DNA of 64,000 nucleotides from Pseudaminobacter soli (ex Li et al. 2025). GTDB taxonomy: Bacteria > Pseudomonadota > Alphaproteobacteria > Rhizobiales > Rhizobiaceae. Shown piece after piece: positions 44,320 to 52,603 of the stretch; the first letter of the stretch is position 1; each line of letters opens with the position of its first letter. The notes under the pieces are model-generated. The model saw only the letters and a program-made list of their open reading frames with translations. It made no database searches and was not told the DNA's origin. A program made the position numbers and the translations under genes. The stretch covers positions 186,001-250,000 of the forward strand of contig NZ_PXYL01000006.1 in NCBI RefSeq assembly GCF_003012705.1, given 5' to 3'.

Positions 44320-45039
44320 ATGTATTCGCACCACACCGTTCGCGCCTATGACGACGAGCTGACATATCTGACGCGCAAGATCGCCGCGATGGGTGGCCAT
44401 GCCGAGCGGCTTGTGGATCAGTCGGTGGCGGCCCTCGTCAATGCCGATGTCTCGCTGGCCCGAAAGGTCATCGAGGATGATGCGTTGCTCGACGAGGCGC
44501 AGCGCGAGATCGACGACAAGTCCATCCTGGTCATCGCCCGGCGTCAGCCCATGGCAGGCGACTTACGTGAGATCATCGGCGCCATTCGTATTGCTTCAGA
44601 TCTCGAGCGCGTCGGCGACCTTGCCAAGAGCGTCGCCAAGCGTGTCATGGTGGTGGCCGAGGGCCGTCAGCCGATCAGCCTGTTCCGTGGGCTTCAGGCG
44701 CTGGCCGAACTTGCGCTGACCCAGCTCAAGGAAGTGCTCGACGTCTACGCGTCGCGTTCGGTCGAGCGCATCGAGTTCGTGCGCGACCGCGATAACCAGA
44801 TCGACGCCATGTACACCTCGCTGTTCCGCGAGCTGCTCACCTATATGATGGAAGATCCGCGCAACATCACGCCCTGCACGCATCTTCTGTTCTGCGCCAA
44901 GAACATCGAGCGCATCGGCGACCACGCCACCAACATTGCCGAGACGATCTATTACGTCGTCACCGGCGACCAGATGCCGGTCGACCGCCCGAAGGAAGAC
45001 AAGAGCCACCGCGTGACGCTGCCGGCGGATAAGCAGTAG
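44320..45039 (+). CDS. phoU: Phosphate signalling complex protein PhoU
   Basis: A 239-residue protein of two PhoU three-helix repeats (residues about 20-110 and 125-220), with the family segments SILVIARRQPMAGDLREIIG, IASDLERVGDLAKSVAK and NIERIGDHATNIAETI. PhoU keeps PhoR inactive at high phosphate by linking the Pst transporter to the kinase. I placed the start at 44320 (MYSHHTVRAYDDE). In many rhizobia phoU follows pstB and precedes phoB. Here an ArsR/AHSA1 pair lies upstream and gcrA (opposite strand) downstream, so the usual operon is broken. Confidence 0.95.
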   Translation: MYSHHTVRAYDDELTYLTRKIAAMGGHAERLVDQSVAALVNADVSLARKVIEDDALLDEAQREIDDKSILVIARRQPMAGDLREIIGAIRIASDLERVGDLAKSVAKRVMVVAEGRQPISLFRGLQALAELALTQLKEVLDVYASRSVERIEFVRDRDNQIDAMYTSLFRELLTYMMEDPRNITPCTHLLFCAKNIERIGDHATNIAETIYYVVTGDQMPVDRPKEDKSHRVTLPADKQ

Positions 45040-45064
45040 GCCGGTTTGGGAAGTTGCGCCCTTA

Positions 45065-45090
45065 TCTCCCTCTTGATGGGGGAGGTGGCC
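45065..45090. repeat. Degenerate copy of the CCCTCC...GGAGG repeat
   Basis: TCTCCCTCTTGATGGGGGAG followed by GTGGCC matches the start of the repeat at 24847 with a short gap and two changes. It lies 25 bases after the phoU stop. The second hairpin and the GGGAGGGGTC tail are absent. Confidence 0.55.
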
Positions 45091-45141
45091 ACTCCGAGCC
45101 TTCGAGTTTCCAAGAAACAGTGGGAACAGCCGCGCCCCGAT

Positions 45142-45169
45142 AAAAAAACGCCGGGCTTGGAGCCCGGCG
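45142..45169 (-). terminator. Rho-independent terminator of gcrA
   Basis: On the minus strand a perfect 9-bp stem (CGCCGGGCT/AGCCCGGCG with a 3-nt loop) is followed directly by seven T. It begins 33 bases after the gcrA stop codon. Confidence 0.9.
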
Positions 45170-45202
45170 CGATAATTTGGGAGCATTTCGCAGAAGGCAG
45201 GA

Positions 45203-45727
45203 TCAGCGCAGGCGGCGGCGTTCCGCGGCCGGCTGGAAAGCGATCTTGGAGTGGTACCTGCAATAAGGGCCGGTTTCGCCTGCCTCATTGCCGCAGAAGT
45301 GGAATTCCTCGGTCAGCGGGTCGCCGTTCGGCCACTTGCAGGTGCGCTCGGTGAGATCGACCAGCTGCAGATGACGCGAGATCGGAACCACGACGTTCTC
45401 GACCGGGCGCAGGTATTGGCGGGCCACCGGCTCGACTTCGAACTGGGCCTGCAGCGCCGTGGCACCCACCGTTGCGGTCACGGTGCGGGTAGGGGCTGCA
45501 ACCGGGCGTGGCGCGGCCTTGGTCACGGTCGCGACCGGAGCCTGGACGGTCTTCTTCTGCCGGGTCGGGGCGGCCGTAGTCCGGCCGCGGCTCGACAGCT
45601 TCAGCCGGTGAACCTTGCCGATGACGGCATTGCGGCTGACGCCGCCCAGCTGTGCTGCAATCTGGCTTGCGCTCAGGCCTTCGGCCCAAAGTTTACGTAG
45701 GGTTTCGACGCGCTCGTCAGTCCACAT
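45203..45727 (-). CDS. gcrA: GcrA cell cycle regulator
   Basis: A 174-residue GcrA. The N-terminal DNA-binding domain (MWTDERVETLRKLWAEGLSA, then ASQIAAQLGGVSRNAVIGKV) is almost diagnostic. A low-complexity alanine/threonine-rich linker follows, and the C-terminal sigma-70-binding domain has the cysteine/histidine cluster CKWPNGDP, FHFCGNE and PYCRYHS. GcrA binds RNA polymerase and promoters containing methylated GANTC, driving cell-cycle genes in alphaproteobacteria. ATG at 45727 follows GGAG at about ten bases. Several GANTC sites lie in its upstream region. Confidence 0.97.
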   Translation of the reverse strand: MWTDERVETLRKLWAEGLSASQIAAQLGGVSRNAVIGKVHRLKLSSRGRTTAAPTRQKKTVQAPVATVTKAAPRPVAAPTRTVTATVGATALQAQFEVEPVARQYLRPVENVVVPISRHLQLVDLTERTCKWPNGDPLTEEFHFCGNEAGETGPYCRYHSKIAFQPAAERRRLR

Positions 45728-45761
45728 GGAAATGTGCTCCTGCTGCAATGTGCGGCACCCG

Positions 45762-45906
45762 GAATCCATTCCCGTCCCGACTAAAGTCGGGCCGACACCA
45801 CATATACACGGGTGAATGAGTTTGCCGCACGAAATCTAGTTATTTCTGGCCACAAATTAGCTTATCGGCTGACTCGGTGACAAGAGTCCGAGAAGCCACA
45901 CGAATC
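45762..45906. promoter_or_regulatory. Cluster of four GANTC (CcrM methylation) sites upstream of gcrA
   Basis: GAATC at 45762, GACTC at 45871, GAGTC at 45884 and GAATC at 45902 fall within 145 bases. One GANTC per 256 bases would be expected in random sequence. GcrA and CcrM act through these sites in alphaproteobacteria, so methylation-dependent autoregulation of gcrA is plausible. Confidence 0.55.
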
Positions 45907-45996
45907 CGTTTTTTGGGTTTTCCCCAACTTGCCCGCGAAATCGCCAATCCCGACCGCGCGATTTTGCGAGCTTTTCTTTTCTGGGCGACGTTTTCG

Positions 45997-46055
45997 TTGA
46001 CTTGATGGCAGAAAAGGCAATATGCCCGTTAAGGCCGCCGTTTGGGCGGCTTTTT
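45997..46055 (+). promoter_or_regulatory. Promoter and T-tract hairpin in front of argD
   Basis: TTGACT at 45997 is followed 17 bases later by ATATGC (or 15 bases later by CAATAT), a sigma-70-like promoter. Just downstream, GCCGCC-GTTTG-GGCGGC (46034-46050, extendable to 9 bp) is followed by TTTTT, as in an intrinsic terminator, 27 bases before the argD ATG. It may be an attenuator, the end of a short transcript, or a 5' stabilising hairpin. Confidence 0.45.
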
Positions 46056-46081
46056 GGTTTTCGGTACCCGGAGACGCATAG

Positions 46082-47266
46082 ATGAGCGGTTCGGCGCTTT
46101 ATGATACTTTTGCGCGCGCCCCCCTGGCTTTCGAGCGGGGTGAGGGCTCATGGCTGATCACCGAGGACGGGCAGCGATATCTCGATTTCGCCGGCGGCAT
46201 TGCGGTCAATTCGTTGGGCCACGGCCACCCAAAGTTGGTGGCAGCGCTGACCGAGCAGGCCGGCAAGCTCTGGCATACGTCGAACCTTTATGAGATCCCC
46301 GGCCAGTCTCGCCTGGGCGAGCGGCTGGCTGAGGCCACCTTCGCCGACAAGGTGTTCTTCACCAATTCGGGCGCCGAGGCGCTGGAGTGCGCGATCAAGA
46401 CCGCGCGCCGCTACCAGTATGTGAACGGCCACCCCGAGAAGTTCCACATCATCACCTTCGAGGGCGCCTTCCACGGCCGCACGCTGGCGACCATCGCCGC
46501 CGGCGGCCAGCAGAAGTATCTGGAAGGTTTTGGGCCCAAGGTCGAAGGCTTCGACCAGGTGCCGTTCGGCGATATTGCTGCGCTCGAAAAGGCGATCACG
46601 CCCGAGACGGCCGCGCTGCTTATCGAGCCCTTGCAGGGTGAGGGTGGCATTCGCGAAGTGCCGGTCGCGTTCCTGAAGCGTCTGCGCGAGCTGTGCGACC
46701 AGCACGGCTTGCTGCTGATCTTCGACGAGGTACAGAGCGGCGTCGGTCGCACCGGCAAGTTCTTTGCCCACGAGTGGGCAAACGTCACCCCGGATATCAT
46801 GGCGATCGCCAAAGGCATCGGCGGCGGCTTCCCCGTCGGCGCATGCCTTGCGACCGCTGAGGCGGCTGCCGGCATGACCGCCGGCGTCCACGGCACCACC
46901 TTCGGCGGCAATCCGCTGGCCATGGCGGTCGGCAATGCCGTGCTCGACGTGGTGCTGGAAGATGGTTTTCTTGCAGAAGTCCAGCGCAAGGCGCTGCTGA
47001 TGAAGCAAGGTCTCGCGGCCGTTGCCGACGAGTTTCCGGACGTCATCGAGGGCGTGCGCGGTTCGGGCCTCATGCTCGGCTTGAAGTGCAAGATGCCCAA
47101 TACAAAGGTCAACGCGGCCCTGCGTGATCAGAAGCTGCTGGCGGTTCCCGCCGGCGACAACGTGATCCGCCTTCTGCCGCCGCTGACCGTTTCGGACGAA
47201 GAGATTCGCGATGCGCTGGAGCGCATCCGATCGGCTGCCAAAGGCCTGTCCGAAACTTCCGCATGA
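46082..47266 (+). CDS. argD: Acetylornithine/succinyldiaminopimelate aminotransferase
   Basis: A 394-residue class III PLP aminotransferase. The PLP-binding site is around Lys244 ([17 protein letters not shown]), preceded by [15 protein letters not shown], with [15 protein letters not shown] earlier. It converts N-acetylglutamate semialdehyde to N-acetylornithine in arginine synthesis and often serves lysine synthesis too. argF follows after 25 bases, so the two form an arginine operon. Confidence 0.95.
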   Translation: MSGSALYDTFARAPLAFERGEGSWLITEDGQRYLDFAGGIAVNSLGHGHPKLVAALTEQAGKLWHTSNLYEIPGQSRLGERLAEATFADKVFFTNSGAEALECAIKTARRYQYVNGHPEKFHIITFEGAFHGRTLATIAAGGQQKYLEGFGPKVEGFDQVPFGDIAALEKAITPETAALLIEPLQGEGGIREVPVAFLKRLRELCDQHGLLLIFDEVQSGVGRTGKFFAHEWANVTPDIMAIAKGIGGGFPVGACLATAEAAAGMTAGVHGTTFGGNPLAMAVGNAVLDVVLEDGFLAEVQRKALLMKQGLAAVADEFPDVIEGVRGSGLMLGLKCKMPNTKVNAALRDQKLLAVPAGDNVIRLLPPLTVSDEEIRDALERIRSAAKGLSETSA

Positions 47267-47291
47267 GCTGAAACGACCTCAGAGGATCGAC

Positions 47292-48215
47292 ATGACCAGT
47301 GGTATTCGCCACTTCACCGACCTTTCCGCTATTTCCGCAAGCACGCTGCGCGGCATCCTCGACGACGCCGTGGCGCGCAAGGGAAGGCTGAAGGCCGGCG
47401 AGCGATCGCGACCGCTGGACGGCAAGGTGCTGGCCATGATCTTCGACAAGCCGTCGACGCGCACCCGCGTGTCGTTCGATGTCGGCATGCGCCAGCTCGG
47501 CGGTGAGACCATCATGCTGACCGGCACCGAGATGCAGCTCGGCCGCTCCGAGACGATCGCCGACACTGCCAAGGTGCTGTCGCGCTATGTCGACGCCATT
47601 ATGATCCGCACCACCTCGCATGAGCGGCTGCTCGAGCTGACCGAGAATGCTACCGTGCCGGTCATCAACGGCCTCACCGACGACACCCATCCCTGCCAGC
47701 TCATGGCGGACGTGATGACCTTCGAGGAGCATCGTGGCCCCGTTGCCGGCAAGACTTTCGCCTGGGTGGGCGACGGCAACAACGTGCTGCATTCGCTGCT
47801 GGAGGCTTCGGCCCGCTTCAGCTTCAACCTCAATGTCGCTTCGCCGGAAGGCAGCGAGCCGGCGCAGAAGTTCATCGACTGGTCGCGCGACAATGGCGGC
47901 CAACTGAAGTTCACGCGCAGCGCGGAAGAGGCGGTCGAGGGCGTCGACTGCATCGTCACCGATTGCTGGGTGTCTATGGGGCAGGAGCATCGCGCCCGCG
48001 GCCACAACGTCTTCATGCCCTATCAGGTCAATGAAGCGCTGATGAAGCGTGCCAAGTCTGACGCGCTGTTCATGCACTGCCTGCCCGCCCACCGTGGCGA
48101 GGAAGTCACCGACGAGGTCATCGACGGACCGCATTCGGTGGTGTTCGACGAGGCGGAAAACCGCCTGCACGCGCAGAAGGCGGTGCTGGCCTGGTGCCTG
48201 GGCGCCGGAGCCTGA
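47292..48215 (+). CDS. argF: Ornithine carbamoyltransferase
   Basis: A 307-residue OTCase. It has the carbamoyl-phosphate motif STRTR ([13 protein letters not shown]), the ornithine-site motif HPCQ ([12 protein letters not shown]) and HCLP ([13 protein letters not shown]). It forms citrulline from ornithine and carbamoyl phosphate, the step after ArgD products are deacetylated. ATG at 47292 has AGAGGA five bases upstream. It is co-transcribed with argD and followed by a hairpin. Confidence 0.96.
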   Translation: MTSGIRHFTDLSAISASTLRGILDDAVARKGRLKAGERSRPLDGKVLAMIFDKPSTRTRVSFDVGMRQLGGETIMLTGTEMQLGRSETIADTAKVLSRYVDAIMIRTTSHERLLELTENATVPVINGLTDDTHPCQLMADVMTFEEHRGPVAGKTFAWVGDGNNVLHSLLEASARFSFNLNVASPEGSEPAQKFIDWSRDNGGQLKFTRSAEEAVEGVDCIVTDCWVSMGQEHRARGHNVFMPYQVNEALMKRAKSDALFMHCLPAHRGEEVTDEVIDGPHSVVFDEAENRLHAQKAVLAWCLGAGA

Positions 48216-48307
48216 CGCTGAAGGCTCGTCGCTGGCGCTTGTGAATTGTGCCAGCGCGGGCCGGTGGTCGGCGACGGCTTGACCTTGGCCGCGCAGGACA
48301 AGAGCTT

Positions 48308-48343
48308 GATCCGGCGGGCATGTATGCCTATTTGCGCCGGATC
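48308..48343 (+). terminator. Nested hairpin after argF
   Basis: Perfect 9-bp arms GATCCGGCG/CGCCGGATC enclose a second hairpin GGCAT-GT-ATGCC. GCACTTGTTTT follows. It lies 93 bases after argF and 70 before hslO; terminator function is likely but the T-run is displaced. Confidence 0.5.
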
Positions 48344-48413
48344 GCACTTGTTTTGATGCTCGAACGCGCGGCCCCGGCGCATTGTTGGAGGCCGTAACAA
48401 AGGATTTGGTCAA

Positions 48414-49403
48414 TTGGCTGATACTGAACGCAAGCTTGGCGAATTTGGCTTCGCCGGTGACGACGCCGTCGTTCCTTTCGAGGTCGGCCCGCTCGACGTG
48501 CGCGGCCGCATTGTGCAACTCGGGCCGTTGCTCGATCAGATCCTGGCCCGGCACGACTATCCCGAGCCGGTGGCTCGTCTGCTCGCCGAGGCGGTGGTCG
48601 TGACCGTGCTGCTGGGCACGTCGCTGAAATTCCAGGGCAAGTTCATCTTCCAGACCCGCACCGACGGGCCGGTGGACATGCTTGTGGCGGATTTCACCAC
48701 GCCGCAGTCGCTGCGCGCCTATGCGCGCTTCGATGCCGACCGGCTCGAAGCTCTGGTGGCGGCAGGCGAGACTTCGGCTGCGACGCTGCTCGGCAAGGGC
48801 GTTCTCGCGCTGACCATCGACCAGGGCGCGCACATGCAGCGCTATCAGGGCATCGTCCAGCTCGACGGCACTTCGCTCGAGGAAGCCGCCAAGACCTATT
48901 TCCGTCAGTCGGAGCAGATCCCGACTGACGTGAAGCTGGCGGTCGGCAAGCAGGTCGTTCCGGGTTCGGGCGGCCGCGAGCACTGGCGCGCCGGTGGCTT
49001 GATGGCCCAGTTCCTGCCCAAGGCGCCGGAGCGGATGCGCGCGCCTGACATCCATGGCGGTGACGGCGACCACGATCACTCGCCGCGCGAGCTGGCAGAT
49101 AATGCCTGGCAGGAACTGCTGGCACTGACCGGGACCATCGAGCCGACCGAGCTGGTCGACCCCACCGTGGGCTCCGAGCGGCTGCTCTACCGGCTGTTCA
49201 ACGAGCACGGCGTGCGCGTCTTCGACAGCACAGCCGTGCGCGACGAATGCTCCTGCTCCCGCGACAAGGTCCGCGGCATTCTCGGCGGCTTTTCGGCCGA
49301 GGAGATCGCCGACAGCGTGGAAGAAGGCGTCATCCGCGTCAATTGCGAGTTCTGCTCGAAGAAATACGAGTTCGAACCGACGGAAGTTACCGCCGACGCA
49401 TAA
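48414..49403 (+). CDS. hslO: Hsp33 family redox-regulated chaperone
   Basis: A 329-residue Hsp33. The N-terminal substrate-binding domain contains LDQILARHDYPEPVARLLAE. The C-terminal zinc switch has the four cysteines C279-x-C281 (DECSCSRD) and C311-x2-C314 (NCEFCSKK). Oxidation releases zinc and turns on the holdase activity in the cytoplasm. It begins with TTG at 48414 behind AAAGGA; no better start is in frame. A bidirectional terminator separates it from the convergent apaG gene. Confidence 0.95.
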   Translation: MADTERKLGEFGFAGDDAVVPFEVGPLDVRGRIVQLGPLLDQILARHDYPEPVARLLAEAVVVTVLLGTSLKFQGKFIFQTRTDGPVDMLVADFTTPQSLRAYARFDADRLEALVAAGETSAATLLGKGVLALTIDQGAHMQRYQGIVQLDGTSLEEAAKTYFRQSEQIPTDVKLAVGKQVVPGSGGREHWRAGGLMAQFLPKAPERMRAPDIHGGDGDHDHSPRELADNAWQELLALTGTIEPTELVDPTVGSERLLYRLFNEHGVRVFDSTAVRDECSCSRDKVRGILGGFSAEEIADSVEEGVIRVNCEFCSKKYEFEPTEVTADA

Positions 49404-49411
49404 ACACGACT

Positions 49412-49447
49412 AAGGCGCAGGATCGGCGACTGTCGTTCCTGCGCCTT
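49412..49447. terminator. Bidirectional terminator between hslO and apaG
   Basis: Perfect 10-bp arms AAGGCGCAGG/CCTGCGCCTT (16-nt loop) are followed by TT on the plus strand and bordered by AGTCGTG on the minus strand. It starts nine bases after the hslO stop. Confidence 0.75.
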
Positions 49448-49479
49448 TTCGTTGTCGTTTCTCGCGCCGACCCGATGGG

Positions 49480-49872
49480 TCAGTTCACCGTGCGCATCGT
49501 GTCCGGCAGGTCGAGCGAGAAGGCGGGGATTTCGACGTCGAACAGCTCGTCGCGTTCATTGCGCATGGTGTAGCGCCCGACCATAATTCCCGACGGCGTC
49601 GTCAGCGGGCATCCCGACATGTATTGATAGCTGTCGCCGGGGCTGAGTTCGGGCTGTTCTCCAACCACGCCGGCGCCGCGCACCTCTTCCACGCGGCCCA
49701 GCCCGTCGGTGATGTGCCAATAGCGCGACAACAATTGCACGAATTCGTCCGATTGGTTGGCGATCGTCACGCGATAACCCCAGACGTAACGGCTTTCGGC
49801 AGGGTCGGAACGCTCTTCAAGGTAGAACGGCTCGACGCTCACTTCGATATTGCGCGTAATGGCGCGGTACAT
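49480..49872 (-). CDS. apaG: ApaG protein
   Basis: A 130-residue ApaG/F-box-associated-like beta-sandwich, with [57 protein letters not shown] and [10 protein letters not shown]. ApaG was linked to cobalt/magnesium efflux in Salmonella, but its biochemistry is unclear. It is convergent with hslO. The family assignment is secure from these segments; function is not. Confidence 0.93.
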   Translation of the reverse strand: MYRAITRNIEVSVEPFYLEERSDPAESRYVWGYRVTIANQSDEFVQLLSRYWHITDGLGRVEEVRGAGVVGEQPELSPGDSYQYMSGCPLTTPSGIMVGRYTMRNERDELFDVEIPAFSLDLPDTMRTVN

Positions 49873-49963
49873 GGCATCGACTCCTTACCCAACACAAGAA
49901 TCTTCCCATGCCATAGGCAGGTCAACAGACTCTTGTCATCATCACCGCGATTGTGATTTCCGC

Positions 49964-50599
49964 ATGAGCAATGTGGCAGCGAAGGGGAAACGCATGCTGG
50001 ATGGCTGGGCGCGCAGGCGCATCGATCCCGTGCTGAACGTGATGGGCAAGGGCCTCGCGCAGGCAGGCATTTCTGCGAATTCGGTAACGCTTGCCGCTTT
50101 CGGCGTCGGCGTTCTGGCCGCGGCTGCCATCGCCTTTGGCTGGTTTCTCACCGGCCTTGCACTGCTTCTCGTCAGCCGCCTCGGTGATGGGCTCGATGGC
50201 GCGATAGCGCGGTTCAAGGGCAAGACCGACTTCGGCGGCTATCTCGACATCGTGCTCGACTTCGCCTTCTACGGCGCCATCCCGCTCGGCTTCGTGCTGG
50301 CCGATCCCGCGACCAATGCAGTCGCGGGCGCCGTGCTGCTACTCTCATTCTACGTCAACGGTTCGAGCTTTCTCGCCTATGCCATCATGGCCGAGAAGCG
50401 GATACTCCTGGGCGAGGTGAGGGGCGACAAGTCGCTCATTTTCAGTACGGGCCTTGCCGAGGCCACCGAAACGCTGATCGTCTTTGTCGCCTTTTGCCTG
50501 TTCCCCGGCTGGTTCGCCCAGATCGCCTATGTATTTGCGGCGTTGACCTTCTACACTGCGCTTTCCCGCATCGTGCTGGCGTCGCGCTCGTTTCGGTGA
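49964..50599 (+). CDS. CDP-alcohol phosphatidyltransferase family protein
   Basis: A 211-residue integral membrane enzyme with the CDP-alcohol signature DG-xx-AR-x8-G-x3-D-x3-D visible in GDGLDGAIARFKGKTDFGGY followed by LDIVLD. It makes a phospholipid from a CDP-activated partner and an alcohol. About six hydrophobic segments follow. Start choice is uncertain: ATG at 49964 is used, while ATG at 49994 (MLDGWARRRIDP) has a better GGGG stretch upstream. Its phospholipid product cannot be assigned here. Confidence 0.88.
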   Translation: MSNVAAKGKRMLDGWARRRIDPVLNVMGKGLAQAGISANSVTLAAFGVGVLAAAAIAFGWFLTGLALLLVSRLGDGLDGAIARFKGKTDFGGYLDIVLDFAFYGAIPLGFVLADPATNAVAGAVLLLSFYVNGSSFLAYAIMAEKRILLGEVRGDKSLIFSTGLAEATETLIVFVAFCLFPGWFAQIAYVFAALTFYTALSRIVLASRSFR

Positions 50600-50607
50600 G
50601 GGAAGGG

Positions 50608-51192
50608 CTATTTCCTCGCCACCGCAACTCTCACCAATTCATAGGCAGCATCCCCGGCCGCTTCCATATAGGCCGGGTCGCGATGCAGCAGTGCCACCGC
50701 GAAGGAACCGTCCAGCAGCAGGATGACCTGGCGGGCGAGCAGTGGAGCGGCATCCGCTGCTCCAGCCGCCGCGAACTCGGTTTTTAGCCAATCTTCCACC
50801 CGCTTCTTGTGCGCGGCGCCGGTCTTCATGGCCGGATGTCCCGGCATGTTGGCGAGCTCGGCTGCAGTGCGCAGGAAGCCGCAGCCTTTCCAACTCGGTT
50901 TACGCGCCGATTGCGCGAGATTGAGGAATAGCCCACGCACCTTGTCGGCGGCATTGCCTTCCATTTCGGCGAACCATCGCCGGTAGAGAGCGAGATTGGG
51001 TTGGTCGCGGGCGGCGAGATAGGCCGCGACCAGATCGTCCTTGCTTTCGAAATGATAGTAGAGCGTGCGCTTGGTGACGCCGGCCTTCTCGGCGACCGCA
51101 TCGACGCTCACTGCCCTTATGCCTTCGCTGTAGAACAGCTTGGCGGCGGCCGAGACAATGCGTTCGCGGGTCGGGATCTCGCTTTGCTTCAT
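50608..51192 (-). CDS. TetR family transcriptional regulator
   Basis: A 194-residue TetR protein. The N-terminal helix-turn-helix is at residues 8-60 (TRERIVSAAAKLFYSEGIRA, then VSVDAVAEKAGVTKRTLYYH). The C-terminal ligand domain is of the TetR_C_16-like form (KKRVEDWLKTEFAAAGAADA). It is divergent from an alpha/beta hydrolase gene over 62 bases containing an inverted repeat, so it probably represses that gene and itself. Confidence 0.92.
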   Translation of the reverse strand: MKQSEIPTRERIVSAAAKLFYSEGIRAVSVDAVAEKAGVTKRTLYYHFESKDDLVAAYLAARDQPNLALYRRWFAEMEGNAADKVRGLFLNLAQSARKPSWKGCGFLRTAAELANMPGHPAMKTGAAHKKRVEDWLKTEFAAAGAADAAPLLARQVILLLDGSFAVALLHRDPAYMEAAGDAAYELVRVAVARK

Positions 51193-51201
51193 GCTTCGAA
51201 T

Positions 51202-51223
51202 GTATACCGACTAGTGAATATAC
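51202..51223. promoter_or_regulatory. Inverted repeat in the tetR/hydrolase intergenic region
   Basis: GTATA-N12-TATAC frames ACCGACTAGT. It lies 10 bases upstream of the TetR start codon. TetR operators of NemR-like families have a related ACCGAC core. Operator function is inferred. Confidence 0.4.
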
Positions 51224-51254
51224 TCAATCTGCCGCAATCGTTAGTCTGCCTGCC

Positions 51255-52232
51255 ATGAACCAGCCGGAGCATGCTGCCATGGGCAGGACGGAAAGTGTCG
51301 CGGTGGAGATCGTCTGCCGCGACGGCGTGAAGCTTGGCGGTCACCTGTGGCCTGCTCTTGGACGGACGCGTTGCGGCAGCGTCGTCATTAATCCGGCAAC
51401 CGGGGTCCTGGCCAGCTACTACCACCGCTATGCTCGCTTTCTCTCCGAGCGCGGCTTTACCTGCCTGACCTACGACTATCGCGGCATCGGCCTGTCGCGG
51501 CCCGAAAAGCTGCGTGGCTGCGGCTATCGCTGGCGGGATTGGGGCGAGTACGACTTCGATGCCGCCCTCCGGTTTCTGCGCAGCCAGGCCCCGGAGGGTC
51601 CCTTGATGGTCGTCGGGCACAGCATCGGCGGCTTCCTGCCGGGGCTGGCGGAAAACGGGCCGCTCATCGACCGCATGCTGACGATCGGCGCCCAACATGC
51701 CTACTGGCGCGACTATGCGCCCGGCAGCCGCCTGCGCCTATTCCTCAAATGGCATGTCGCCATGCCGGCCGTGACCGCGCTGTTTGGCTATTTTCCCGGC
51801 CGCTTGCTCGGCTGGCTGGAAGACCTGCCCGCCGGTGTTGCCAATGAATGGGGCCTTCGGCGCGCTCGGGTGGAGTTGAGTCACCCAGCCGAGACGCGGG
51901 CGGCGGTTCTTCGGCGTTTCGCCGCCGTCACCGCTCCGATACTTGCCATCTCGGTCACCGACGACGATCTGGGCACCGCCCCGGCTGTTCAGCGGGCTCT
52001 GGGCTATTACGGGGGCGCGAAATCCACGGCGGTGCTTCTATCGCCCGGCGATCTTGGTTTCGACCGGATCGGCCACTTCAGCTTGTTCCACGCACGCCAC
52101 GCCGCGGGCTTCTGGCTCGATACGCTCCTGTGGTTACGAGACGGCACGAACCCCTGGCCCGACAAGCAGTTCGGCCGTCTTGGGCAGAGCAGCGCAAAAC
52201 CCCGCGTTGATCGCTGTTTGGGAGTGATGTGA
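51255..52232 (+). CDS. Alpha/beta hydrolase
   Basis: A 325-residue alpha/beta hydrolase with nucleophile elbow GHSIGGF and an early segment VVINPATGVLASYYHRYARF typical of serine esterase-like hydrolases in Rhizobiales. An Asp-containing turn (SVTDDDLGT) and a late His (GHFSLFH) complete the triad. It has no signal peptide. The divergent TetR regulator probably controls it. Its substrate is unknown; lipase/esterase is the general expectation. Confidence 0.9.
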   Translation: MNQPEHAAMGRTESVAVEIVCRDGVKLGGHLWPALGRTRCGSVVINPATGVLASYYHRYARFLSERGFTCLTYDYRGIGLSRPEKLRGCGYRWRDWGEYDFDAALRFLRSQAPEGPLMVVGHSIGGFLPGLAENGPLIDRMLTIGAQHAYWRDYAPGSRLRLFLKWHVAMPAVTALFGYFPGRLLGWLEDLPAGVANEWGLRRARVELSHPAETRAAVLRRFAAVTAPILAISVTDDDLGTAPAVQRALGYYGGAKSTAVLLSPGDLGFDRIGHFSLFHARHAAGFWLDTLLWLRDGTNPWPDKQFGRLGQSSAKPRVDRCLGVM

Positions 52233-52603
52233 GGGGTAAACCCAGGAGCAAGAAACGGGTTGCCGCTGTCGGTCATCAGCGCAAGCTGTGGGTGCCGCCG
52301 GCGTGGATCGAGACATCTGATCGCTGCCAGGCGATGGAACTGGAGTTCGATCGATGACCCTCTTTCTCTCTGCCTTTCACAGGATTGCCGTTCAACGTGG
52401 CGACGGGTTGCTGCCCGAACTGGCTGAATTGCTGATTGCTGGCCGCGCCGGTTCCGAGGCTGACCTTGAAGTTCCGTTCGGTGACGAGATACGTCGAGCG
52501 CCTGGGCCGGAATCCTGTCGTTCATCATCACTCGACGCCGCTTGCTCGCCAAATAGACGGTTGCATCTGGTGCGCCGGCGGTGATGAAGGTCGCCGGGGC
52601 GCC
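52233..52603. other. 371-bp stretch with a possible gene relic
   Basis: No intact gene is seen. On the minus strand an open stretch of about 79 codons (52276 upward to a TGA near 52515) reads natural-looking residues (STYLVTERNFKVSLGTGAAS, then SQFGQQPVATLNGNPV) but has no good start and may be the tail of a decayed gene. I cannot name it. Confidence 0.4.

Larger units (their letters stand above)
45728..46081. other. gcrA/argD divergent intergenic region
   Basis: These 354 bases carry no protein-coding gene. They contain four GANTC sites toward the gcrA side and a promoter/hairpin pair near argD, described separately. Confidence 0.7.

Noticed and set aside
47109-49208. 699-codon minus-strand frame over argF and hslO
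   Set aside because: Both argF and hslO motifs are unambiguous on the plus strand. The minus reading has a composition typical of antisense translation in GC-rich DNA.
52354-52584. 76-codon plus-strand frame in the gap before the SRPBCC gene
   Set aside because: Arg- and Ser-rich with no domain and no convincing ribosome-binding site. The opposite strand reads more naturally.
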